A stretch of DNA of 62,354 nt from NCBI GenBank assembly GCA_910579225.1, contig CAJTTI010000021.1, forward strand, positions 1 through 62,354, read 5' to 3'. Below are positions 54,328 to 61,840 of the stretch, piece after piece (positions within the stretch are counted from its first letter, which is position 1; each line of letters opens with the position of its first letter). A model generated the notes under the pieces. The model was given only the letters and a program-made list of their open reading frames with translations. It was not told where the DNA came from and did not search any database. The DNA is from an uncultured Lachnospiraceae bacterium. GTDB taxonomy: Bacteria; Bacillota; Clostridia; Lachnospirales; Lachnospiraceae. Position numbers and translations under genes: made by a program.

Positions 54328-54858
54328 TTAAAATTTAAACGAAACTGTTTCATAGGAAACCAGCTTTTCCAACGGAATTCTCGTCTGCGAATGGCGCTCC
54401 GGGGCTGCCGCTTCCTCATTCGGATACCCGACTGCAAGGATATTGACCAGTTCTAGATGATCCGGTAGTCCAAGCTCCCTGCTGATCACATCCGGTTTGA
54501 AATAGCATATCCATACGGAGCCAAGTCCTGACTCTGTTGCCTGCAACATCATATGGTCCGTCAGTATGGAAGCGTCTATATCGGCAGTCTGCTTTTTATC
54601 AAACGGACGCTCCCACGCCTTTCCATGGTCCGCACACACGATGATCGCCAGCGGCGCGCCGTAAAGGTTCGCACCCTTCCTAATCTTCGCAAGGCCCTCG
54701 CTGCTCTGAACAACAATCAGACGGACAGGCTGCAGGTTAGCCGCCGTGGGAGCTACATGGGCAGCCTCCAGAATCTTCTGTAATTTTTCTTCCTCCACTT
54801 TCTTGTCCTTATAGCTTCGGACAGAATAACGCTTCCTGGCAATTTCGATAAAATTCAT
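54328..54858 (-). CDS. nitroreductase-family flavoprotein
   Basis: A 176-residue FMN-dependent oxidoreductase. RKRYSVRSYKDKKVEEEKLQKILEAAHVAPTAANLQP at the N-terminus is the family's FMN-phosphate and dimer region, and LQATESGLGSVWICYF forms the later cofactor pocket. Members reduce nitro compounds, quinones or flavins. It is divergent from an HxlR regulator with 146 bases between, and that regulator probably controls it. The last residues (VSYETVSFKF) match typical C-termini, so it is complete. Confidence 0.9.
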   Translation of the reverse strand: MNFIEIARKRYSVRSYKDKKVEEEKLQKILEAAHVAPTAANLQPVRLIVVQSSEGLAKIRKGANLYGAPLAIIVCADHGKAWERPFDKKQTADIDASILTDHMMLQATESGLGSVWICYFKPDVISRELGLPDHLELVNILAVGYPNEEAAAPERHSQTRIPLEKLVSYETVSFKF

Positions 54859-54950
54859 AGTAGCAAATCCTCTCTTTCTGTTATATACTGAACCTGTTGA
54901 TCAACCGTTGTCCTCATTTTAACAGGATACAACAATTTCGCAAGCATGCA

Positions 54951-54976
54951 CTTTTGGGGTAAATACTTCCCAAAAG
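54951..54976. promoter_or_regulatory. palindromic operator between nitroreductase and HxlR genes
   Basis: CTTTTGGG (54951-54958) and CCCAAAAG (54969-54976) form an inverted repeat with a 10-base centre, 29 bases before the HxlR start and about 92 bases before the divergent nitroreductase start. The size fits a winged-helix dimer site of an HxlR-family regulator. Confidence 0.55.
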
Positions 54977-55004
54977 GATAGTTATAAAATGTTGGAGGCA
55001 TATA

Positions 55005-55367
55005 ATGGAATATTCAAAAGACCAGTTCGACTGCCCAGTTGAAGCCACTCTCTTTTTAATCGGCGGGAAATACAAGCCGCTTATCCTCTGGTGTCTGATA
55101 GAAAAACCACTCCACTACATGGAGCTGCAGCGCATGATCCCCAAAGCGACGCCCAAGATGCTGTCACAGCAGCTGCGCGATCTGGAAACATGCGGAATGC
55201 TGCACCGGGAAGTCATCCCGAATAAGCCGCCCAGGACCCTGTACTCGCTGACCACATTCGGGCGGAGCATCATCCCCGTATTAAATGCCATGTGTGATTG
55301 GGGGGGCAGACTTTTTGGACGGCCTGGATATCCAAACGCCCTGCAACGTAAAAAAATCAGCAGGTGA
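55005..55367 (+). CDS. HxlR-family transcriptional regulator
   Basis: A 120-residue winged-helix protein. CPVEATLFLIGGKYKPLILWCLIEKPLHYMELQRMIPKATPKMLSQQLRDLETCGMLHREV (about 9-70) is the HxlR domain. The cysteine near residue 9 is at the position used for electrophile or redox sensing in HypR-type members. The pairing with a divergent nitroreductase gene is the standard arrangement for quinone or disulfide stress control. The ribosome binding site is TTGGAGGCATATA. Confidence 0.9.
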   Translation: MEYSKDQFDCPVEATLFLIGGKYKPLILWCLIEKPLHYMELQRMIPKATPKMLSQQLRDLETCGMLHREVIPNKPPRTLYSLTTFGRSIIPVLNAMCDWGGRLFGRPGYPNALQRKKISR

Positions 55368-55509
55368 ACCTTGATGGGCTCTCCTGCTGATTTTTCATAA
55401 TTTCCAGATGGCACTGTAATACAAAGAAAATTGTCTCATCTTTGGTAATCTCCGAACTCGACACTATGATCCGCTTCTCGCATTCCACAAATTCAGATCC
55501 TTCGTGGTC

Positions 55510-56400
55510 TCTTCATTCCCCATTTCTTCCGGTTCCATTATTCTCCCCAACTTCTTCCTGATATTTGCTCTCCGATACATGGGTATAGATATCAATGATT
55601 GTGCTGTAATGCTGGTGCCCCCATAATGCTCTGGACCACTTTGGGCTGCATCCCTGCTCCAAAACAGCAGCTGCAAAAAGTATGCCAGATCGCATTTGGA
55701 TACATGTCCTCAAAATAATGGGGCCCCTTTGTTCCTACACAGATTCAAATGCCTCCTGCTCATTGATCTCCTTTTCTTCATGATAGCGATGCACCGAACT
55801 TTCCATAGTGGTGACAAATACTAGATCCGCAAAACGGTTCCCCAATTTTTTCAGGCTGTCGGTCTTTGTTCTCTACTGCGGTAGCATTTCTTCCGCCTCC
55901 CCGAAAAATGGAATCTTCCTATAGGAATTATGGGGCTTGGAAGCCGGGAAGCGCAGCATCTTTTTTCATATTCATACTGACAGAATAGGAATCAGTTAAC
56001 GTGAAAATATCTTTCATTAAAGTCTATGTTCTTCCACATCAGGCCACCCCCACTTCCCCGATCCTCATGCCCATCAGGAACACCATGTAAAACACCAGCT
56101 TTCCTGCATCCGTGAACAGACCATGCTCACTGATCTGCTTTTATGAGGGGAGTGTTTGCCAGGTAATCCACATAGTTTTCTTTCATCACCACTATGTCTA
56201 AGTCCCGCTCCAGTGCCTGAGTGATGAATTCGGAAGCGTAGGACGATGGCGATAGTCTTCATACTTTAGCATGTCTCTAGATTCCCGCATGTCTTTCAGA
56301 AACTGCCGGATCAGATCTTTTTGTGCTAAAAAGCCCGGACGAATCCGAGCCGCAGGCATAAAGAAAGCACCGATAATTTCTAACCGATGCCACATAACAA
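55510..56400 (-). pseudogene. decayed tyrosine recombinase / integrase
   Basis: Fragments in several frames on the minus strand. The clearest is the C-terminal catalytic region: AIWHTFCSCCFGAGMQPKVVQSIMG (about 55705-55630), then after a frame change STIIDIYTHVSESKYQEE (about 55610-55555), which contains the nucleophile tyrosine. The arginine of the HxxR box is lost. Further upstream, LVFYMVFLMGMRIGE (about 56110-56060) matches the arginine-I region. Numerous stops and frameshifts make it inactive. It marks an old integrated element whose other parts are the prophage-like genes to the right. Confidence 0.75.
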
Positions 56401-56439
56401 TCTATATAAAATTTACCTTTGATTTCTTAACGTAAACAT

Positions 56440-56533
56440 TTAATCTTCTTCAATATACATCGCTCTCCGTAAAAATTCTTTGGCCTCACTAAGCCGTAAA
56501 TCCCAGTATTTTTGCAACATAGCAATAATCTTT
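56440..56533 (-). pseudogene. C-terminal scrap joined to the helicase gene
   Basis: About 30 codons ending in AMLQKYWDLRLSEAKEFLRRAMYIEED and a stop at 56440. It is in a different frame from the helicase and adjoins it at about 56534. It looks like the end of another gene brought next to the helicase by a deletion. The parent family is not recognised. Confidence 0.4.
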
Positions 56534-57601
56534 TCATCTGGCTTTGATCTCCGGGACGAACCGGGCAATGATGACCAGCTTCTTCCCCTCCGCCATGATG
56601 CCGTCCAGGATATCCTCCAAAGCCGACAGCTTCGCACAGCTCACCTGCTCCACGGCAGATGTCTCATCATTTCCGATGAACCCGCCTGTAAGCTGGGACA
56701 GCCGCAAGAGCCTCGTAAGGATGTTCGTTGCCGTCACCTCGCCGCCGGACAATTCCGCATAGCTTTCCTTCACCAGCCCCCGATAAATCTGCAGGGCTGC
56801 AGGTTCCAATTCCACCTGCCGCAGGATATCCGTCATCTCCGGCAGGTCGAGGCATTCCGCCTTGGTCGCCCGGAACGCGATGCTGTGCATCCGCTCCATC
56901 AGCTCCGCCTCCATGGACTTTTTCAGTAGCGGCGTATGGTTCCCATACCCCACCATGTCGAAGTACCGCCCCCGGAACGCATAGAAGCTCTGCCCGAAAA
57001 TGGCCGGGTTCACGAACTTGTACTGGCTGAATACGTCCACCGCCTTGTTCGTGATCACCGTCCCCGTAAGCAAAAGCCGGTATCCGGCCTTCGCCCCCAG
57101 CCGGTGCATCGCCCTGCTGGCGGAAATATTATGGGTCTTGATCTTATGCCCCTCGTCCGCGACGATCAGGTCTGGCCGCCATGCCCCCAGGTCTTTCTCC
57201 ATCCGCCACGCGCTCTCGTAATTCACCACCGCCACCTGCAGGGAAGCCCCGGCCATATGCCGCAGGGTATCCCGCTTCCTGCTGCCGTTCCCCGAAAGCA
57301 CCACGAGGCAGTAGGGGAAATCCGCAAATTTCTGGAACTCCTCCTCCCATACCCCAAGGATGGATAACGGAGCCACCACCAGCACCCGCCGGATATGCCC
57401 GGCGTTGGATAATGCCCCGGTAATCCCTATCGTGGTAAGGGTCTTGCCGGTTCCCATTTCCATCAATAATGCCGCCCCGGAGCTTCTCCTTTTTGAAGGA
57501 AGCAACCCGAACAATTCCATAACAAACTCGAACGCTTCCCTCTGATGCCGGTATGGTACAGCATGAATGGGCATCTCCAGTCCATCAGACAGGCTCTGCA
57601 T
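56534..57601 (-). pseudogene. phage-type SNF2/DEAD helicase, truncated
   Basis: 355 residues of a superfamily 2 helicase of the type common in prophage replication regions. Motif I LLMEMGTGKTLTTIG (about 46-60), motif Ia VLVVAPLSILGVWEEEF, motif II LIVADEGHKIK (DEGH), motif III LLLTGTVI, and the start of the second RecA-like domain are present. The chain stops at KLVIIARFVPEIKAR, before motifs V and VI, so helicase activity is unlikely. ATG 57601 follows GGAGGTGGACGGAAGTT and overlaps the preceding small gene by 17 bases. Confidence 0.8.
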
Positions 57602-57785
57602 AACTTCCGTCCACCTCCTTAATCGCCACCTCCTCAACGGAATCTCCCGGCACAATCACCGTAAGCTTCATGGGCGTACCGAGAAGGAAGCGAACCAGAC
57701 GCTCCCGCACGGTTACCTGGCGGCATGTGACAACGCCGCCGTTCCTATGCCCCTTTGCAACATGGATCTTCAATGTATGCCCCAT
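57585..57785 (-). CDS. small prophage-associated protein of unknown function
   Basis: A 66-residue protein (MGHTLKIHVAKGHRNGGVVTC at the start) with a beta-rich pattern, overlapping the helicase gene by 17 bases. Small proteins at this place are common before SNF2 helicases in Firmicute prophages. AAAGGATGATGTGCT precedes the start. No domain is recognised. Confidence 0.6.
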   Translation of the reverse strand: MGHTLKIHVAKGHRNGGVVTCRQVTVRERLVRFLLGTPMKLTVIVPGDSVEEVAIKEVDGSYAEPV

Positions 57786-57867
57786 AGCACATCATCCTTT
57801 CTGAAAGGCTGTATCGTTTGCTGCCTTTCACCTATACCTCACGGGGAAACGGAAAGTTAATGGCCTT

Positions 57868-58344
57868 TTATAAAATTTTTTTCAAAGCGGCATAGATACG
57901 TTTCATGCGCCCCACCAGCGCAGGCTTTGAAACATTCTGCTCACGGGCAATATCCACCTGCCTCTCATCCTCCCAAAAGATACGGCGGATAAGCTCCCTC
58001 TGCTGAGGTTCCAACTTTTCCACCGCCCTGCGAAGCTCCTCGTAGCGTTCTTCCCGGATAATTTCTGAAAGGACATCCATCCCATCCGCAAAATAGCGTT
58101 CTTCCGGGTCAAGAGCAGACAAAAGCACATGGCGGCGCGTCTCCGCCTGGTTCTTGTTAAAGGTAGGCTTATTGAAATCCTCATCCATGATTTCCTGCGC
58201 CGTCCGCCTCTGCACGGAAGCCTTGTCCTCCGCCGCGCCAAGGCGCTGCCTGTAATCATTTTCAACCATGATCTCACATTCCTCATCCGGCACTTCAAGC
58301 ACAACAGCCTCATCCTTACGTTCATGATAAATTCTTATTTTCAT
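57868..58344 (-). CDS. sigma-70 region-4-like regulatory protein
   Basis: A 158-residue protein whose C-terminal part (VEKLEPQQRELIRRIFWEDERQVDIAREQNVSKPALVGRMKRIYAALKKIL, about 108-158) is a sigma region 4 helix-turn-helix. The N-terminal part is short and acidic with no region 2, so it is unlikely to act as a full sigma factor. Similar proteins occur in the early regions of clostridial prophages and conjugative elements. ATG 58344 follows CCAAAGGAGCAACGCT. A strong terminator lies just upstream at 58402-58445. Confidence 0.8.
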   Translation of the reverse strand: MKIRIYHERKDEAVVLEVPDEECEIMVENDYRQRLGAAEDKASVQRRTAQEIMDEDFNKPTFNKNQAETRRHVLLSALDPEERYFADGMDVLSEIIREERYEELRRAVEKLEPQQRELIRRIFWEDERQVDIAREQNVSKPALVGRMKRIYAALKKIL

Positions 58345-58370
58345 AGCGTTGCTCCTTTGGATTTTTGATT

Positions 58371-58465
58371 TCCGCAGAAGCCGCCGCATCCAAAAAGGGA
58401 CAAAAAAAGACCAGAATGGCTCCCTAAAATGGGAACTCATCCTGGCCGTCATGCAGCTCTGCGGA
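58371..58465 (-). terminator. intercistronic terminator inside a larger inverted repeat
   Basis: Read leftward, CCAGGATG (58445-58438) and TTCCC pair with GGGAG and CATTCTGG (ending 58411), followed by TCTTTTTTT (58410-58402): a clear rho-independent terminator. It is enclosed by TCCGCAGA (58371-58378) and TCTGCGGA (58458-58465). It separates the 69-residue gene from the sigma-like gene, so transcription of the latter from upstream would need antitermination or another promoter. Confidence 0.7.
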
Positions 58466-58485
58466 TTTTTGTTTTATATATATAA

Positions 58486-58695
58486 TTAACTGGTCACCCT
58501 GTTCTGCTCAATCAGAAAAGTAGTAACCGTATCCCGTGTGACAACTGTCACCGTAGTATCACGTTCAACTCTAAACGATTCTCCCACCGCCAGACGGGTG
58601 CTGGCCTTATACCCCTTATAAAGCGCCTCTATAAGCCCTGTCTCTGCATCGTATTTGCAGGCAAGGCGCTGTTTTCCATCCCTGACCTCTACCAT
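58486..58695 (-). CDS. small beta-rich protein, first gene of the leftward early unit
   Basis: A 69-residue protein (MVEVRDGKQRLACKYDAETGLIE at the start) with predicted strands and many threonine and valine residues near the end (TVTVVTRDTVTTF). The ribosome binding site GAAGGAGGGAATCT is strong. No domain is recognised. It is the first gene leftward from the repressor region. Confidence 0.6.
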   Translation of the reverse strand: MVEVRDGKQRLACKYDAETGLIEALYKGYKASTRLAVGESFRVERDTTVTVVTRDTVTTFLIEQNRVTS

Positions 58696-58734
58696 AGATT
58701 CCCTCCTTCTACAATAAAATTTGTGGCTCTTTTG

Positions 58735-58864
58735 TTGACAATGCCAACTATTAGTGGTACTATGAGGTTAAACAAAAACCCGCACCTCATAAATCAGGTA
58801 CGAGCCGCTTTCCACTCATTGACCTTGCGGCTATTATATTACCACTATTTGTGGGCATTGTCAA
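58735..58864. promoter_or_regulatory. face-to-face promoters with mirrored operators at the repressor locus
   Basis: Rightward promoter: TTGACA (58735-58740), 17 bases, TACTAT (58758-58763). Leftward promoter: TTGACA on the minus strand (58864-58859), 17 bases, TAATAT (58841-58836). The two share TTGACAATGCC/GGCATTGTCAA at the -35 ends and TAGTGGTA/TACCACTA in the spacers (58752-58759, 58840-58847), so each promoter has the same probable repressor site. Transcripts would start towards each other and overlap. Leftward, a CGTACCT/AGGTGCG hairpin with GGGTTTTTG (58802-58770) may stop RNA after about 60 bases. Confidence 0.7.
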
Positions 58865-58900
58865 TCATTTGCCCACTCATTAAACGTAAGGAGGCTAACA

Positions 58901-59401
58901 ATGGGGCAAAAACTGGGAAAATATATAAAAAACATAAGGCGTGAAAAAAAGATTTCCGTAAAAACATTGAGCACCCAGGCCGGCATCTCCAAATCATACC
59001 TTGACTATATCGAGTCCGGCGCAAGGGAGCCGCAGGTCGAAATGCTCGCAAAAATAGCGGTCGTTTTACAGACTCCGCTTGAAACCATGCTCAATATCCA
59101 GAAGAAGGAGCAGCTTGAGGCCGCCCTCACGAAGCTTGCCGTAGACGGCGTCACTGCCAGCGAGGAAGAACTCCGCGCCGTTGCACGGACGGCCGACAAC
59201 GGCCTTTCCCTCGATGAAAAGGCGCTGGCGCAGACACAGGAAGCATTCCGCGTCGCCCATGACGATAAGCAGCTGGCGGACTTTATCGAGAACCCAGACC
59301 TGAAAGCCATCTTTAGGGCCGGAGCCACCCTAAGCGACGAGGATCTGGATAAGCTGAGAAAAGTAATGGAGTCGTTGTACCCCGATGCCTTTGAGGGATA
59401 G
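58901..59401 (+). CDS. XRE-family repressor (ImmR-like)
   Basis: A 166-residue regulator with an N-terminal helix-turn-helix (GKYIKNIRREKKISVKTLSTQAGISKSYLDYIESGAREPQVEMLAKIAVVL, about 5-55) and an acidic C-terminal helical region for dimerisation. GTAAGGAGGCTAAC precedes the start. The following ImmA-type protease gene overlaps by 17 bases, the arrangement seen in ICEBs1 and many prophages, where the protease cleaves the repressor to start induction. Confidence 0.9.
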   Translation: MGQKLGKYIKNIRREKKISVKTLSTQAGISKSYLDYIESGAREPQVEMLAKIAVVLQTPLETMLNIQKKEQLEAALTKLAVDGVTASEEELRAVARTADNGLSLDEKALAQTQEAFRVAHDDKQLADFIENPDLKAIFRAGATLSDEDLDKLRKVMESLYPDAFEG

Positions 59402-60314
59402 TTCAGAAAGCGCCTTGAAGGTGTTCTACAAGGCGCACAGCTTCATCTATGACTACGGGATACACTGGCTCCCAATCAATCCCGAAGACATCATTGACCA
59501 GAACCCGAACTGGCGTTTAAAATATGTGCCGCAGCTTGCATATGAGATTGGGAAACCAGAGCAGTATGTTTTAGACCATGTAATGAGAAGCCAGGATGGC
59601 CTGTCCATGTATGATGTCAAGAAAGGCATCTATGATATCATCATCAATGCCGCAGACAACATCCCGCCGGGACGCGTCCTTTGGACAAAGCTCCATGAGA
59701 TCGGCCATATCTATTTAGGCCATCTGGCGGACAACCACCTGACAGAGATAAAAAAGGAAGCCCTTTCCCCGGAATTATACGCGCAGATGGAATTTGAGGC
59801 AGATATGTTTGCCGGGGAAGTCCTCGCATCAAAATGGTTGATGCGGTGCCTGGATATCTACGATGAAAGGGACATCACTTTTATATGCGGGATTTCAGAC
59901 GAAGCCGCGCTCGTAAGATATAAAAAAGCCACGGAGGACTATCAGTTCACCCCGGCAAACGTGACATTTACATTGCACCAGTTTGGGGACTATTTAAAGG
60001 AGATAACGGCATGCTGCTACAGAGAGGACATTGAGCTGGCGAAGTTCGCAAAGATCAACCCGCCAAAGAAGAAATTTGCAAAGCCGAAAGCCCCCTTTCT
60101 AAGGGTTGCCGGAAGCTGCCCTTACTGCGGCGGCTCCTATGGCACGGATGCAAATTACTGTTCCCATTGTGGAACCGCACTAAAAAAAGGGCTACTGCGC
60201 ACTGACGAACCCTGCGGAAATACACAGCCCGCCGATGCTGCCTACTGCGAACATTGCGGGAATACTGTATTCCGTATCCGGCAGGGGTATTATTTTGAAG
60301 AATGTGAAATCTGA
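59385..60314 (+). CDS. ImmA/IrrE-family metallopeptidase with C-terminal zinc ribbons
   Basis: A 309-residue protein. The protease domain has HEIGH at 104-108 (LHEIGHIYLGH) and the downstream glutamate ligand in EFEADMFAGEVL. The C-terminal 70 residues have two zinc-ribbon knuckle sets: CPYCGG with CSHCG, and a second ending in CEHCGN. ImmA proteins usually end after the protease domain, so the ribbon tail is an addition that could bind DNA, RNA or a protein partner. It overlaps the XRE gene and should act on that repressor. Confidence 0.88.
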   Translation: MPLRDSSESALKVFYKAHSFIYDYGIHWLPINPEDIIDQNPNWRLKYVPQLAYEIGKPEQYVLDHVMRSQDGLSMYDVKKGIYDIIINAADNIPPGRVLWTKLHEIGHIYLGHLADNHLTEIKKEALSPELYAQMEFEADMFAGEVLASKWLMRCLDIYDERDITFICGISDEAALVRYKKATEDYQFTPANVTFTLHQFGDYLKEITACCYREDIELAKFAKINPPKKKFAKPKAPFLRVAGSCPYCGGSYGTDANYCSHCGTALKKGLLRTDEPCGNTQPADAAYCEHCGNTVFRIRQGYYFEECEI

Positions 60315-60364
60315 ATAACGATATTTCACCAGAAAAATTATGGATGTTTGGAGGAAAGAAGGCG

Positions 60365-61840
60365 ATGATTACGGGAGAGTTAAAGAACCAAATCGACAAA
60401 ATATGGGACGATATGTATTCCTATGGAATTGCTAACCCCTTGGTAGTAATCGAACAGCTTACATATTTGTTTTTCATCAAATCCCTTGATGATGTAGAAC
60501 TGGCGAATGAAAAGAAGGATAGCCTGCTCGGCATTGAAAGCGAACGAATTTTTCCGCAGGACGAAAACGGCCAGAGCCTCAGGTGGAGTCGATTCCAGAA
60601 CCTCAAAGCAGAAGAAATTTATACCATTTTGGGGACAAAAGTATTTCCATTCATTAAGAAATTGAAAACCGGGAAAAAAAGTTCCTATGCCCGCTACATG
60701 AAAGATGCTTCTTTCGCCCTGCCGAATGCTTTAATTACAGAGAAAGTAGTAACAGCTATCTCAGACCTGCCCTTAGAGAACAGAGACTTAAAAGGCGACT
60801 TGTATGAATATATGATTTCCAAACTGCAGACCGCTGGCCGCATCGGCCAGTTCAGAACCCCGCGCCACATTATCAAAATGATGGTCAGGATGATGCAGCC
60901 CAAAATCACAGACACCATCGCAGACCCGGCCTGCGGCACGGGAGGCTTCCTAGTTGTTTCCGGGCAGTATGTCCGGGAGGAAAATGAGCGCACCCTCCGC
61001 CTGGATAAAAAGGCATTGGAGCATTACCAGAACAAAATGTTCACCGGCTATGATACTGACCAGACCATGCTCCGTATCACGGCCATGAACACCATCCTCC
61101 ATGGGATGGATAACGCGGATATCCGTTTCAATGACTCACTGTCAAAAAGCAATACAGATGAGGACAAGTATTCCCTGGTGCTTGCCAATCCCCCATTCAA
61201 AGGCTCCCTTGACAGCGATGCCGTCGCCCCGAGCCTGACGAATGTTGTCAAGACCACCAAAACGGAGCTCCTGTTCCTGGCCCTGTTCCTGCGTATGCTG
61301 GATGCCGGTGGCCGGTGCGCCTGCATCGTGCCGGATGGCGTGCTTTTCGGGTCATCTAAGGCGCACCAGTCCATCCGCAAGGAGATCATCGACAACAACA
61401 TGCTCCAGGCAGTCGTATCCATGCCCTCCGGCGTATTCAAGCCTTATGCCGGGGTTTCTACCGCCGTACTCATCTTCACAAAGACCGGCTCCGGCGGAAC
61501 GGATAACGTATGGTTCTATGACATGAAGTCCGATGGGTTCAGCCTGGATGATAAGCGCGACGATCTGGGGAATTGCGGCGACATTGACGATATCGTGGAA
61601 CGGTTCCACCACCTTGACGCAGAAATGGGACGGGAACGCACGGAACAGAGCTTCATGGTTCCTGTAGACGAAATCCGGGAAAACAATTATGACCTGTCTA
61701 TCAACAAATACAAGAAAATCGAGTATGTGGCACAGGAATACCCGCCTTCCTCAGATATCCTTGCCGAGCTGAACAGCTTATATGAGGCTTTGGGCGATGT
61801 GCTTTCGGAATTGGAGGTAAAGCTGCATGATAAAGAGTAA
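60365..61840 (+). CDS. hsdM: type I restriction-modification methyltransferase subunit
   Basis: A 491-residue N6-adenine methyltransferase. The N-terminal helical domain (MITGELKNQIDKIWDDMYSYGIANPLVVIEQLTYLFFIK) is the HsdM_N fold. Motif I is DPACGTGGFLV (about 182-192) and motif IV is LANPPFKGS (about 273-281). The start is placed at 60365, after GGAGGAAAGAAGGCG; ATG 60344 has no such site. The stop overlaps hsdS by 14 bases. It methylates adenine in the target set by HsdS. No hsdR is inside the window; it probably follows beyond the right end. Confidence 0.93.
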   Translation: MITGELKNQIDKIWDDMYSYGIANPLVVIEQLTYLFFIKSLDDVELANEKKDSLLGIESERIFPQDENGQSLRWSRFQNLKAEEIYTILGTKVFPFIKKLKTGKKSSYARYMKDASFALPNALITEKVVTAISDLPLENRDLKGDLYEYMISKLQTAGRIGQFRTPRHIIKMMVRMMQPKITDTIADPACGTGGFLVVSGQYVREENERTLRLDKKALEHYQNKMFTGYDTDQTMLRITAMNTILHGMDNADIRFNDSLSKSNTDEDKYSLVLANPPFKGSLDSDAVAPSLTNVVKTTKTELLFLALFLRMLDAGGRCACIVPDGVLFGSSKAHQSIRKEIIDNNMLQAVVSMPSGVFKPYAGVSTAVLIFTKTGSGGTDNVWFYDMKSDGFSLDDKRDDLGNCGDIDDIVERFHHLDAEMGRERTEQSFMVPVDEIRENNYDLSINKYKKIEYVAQEYPPSSDILAELNSLYEALGDVLSELEVKLHDKE

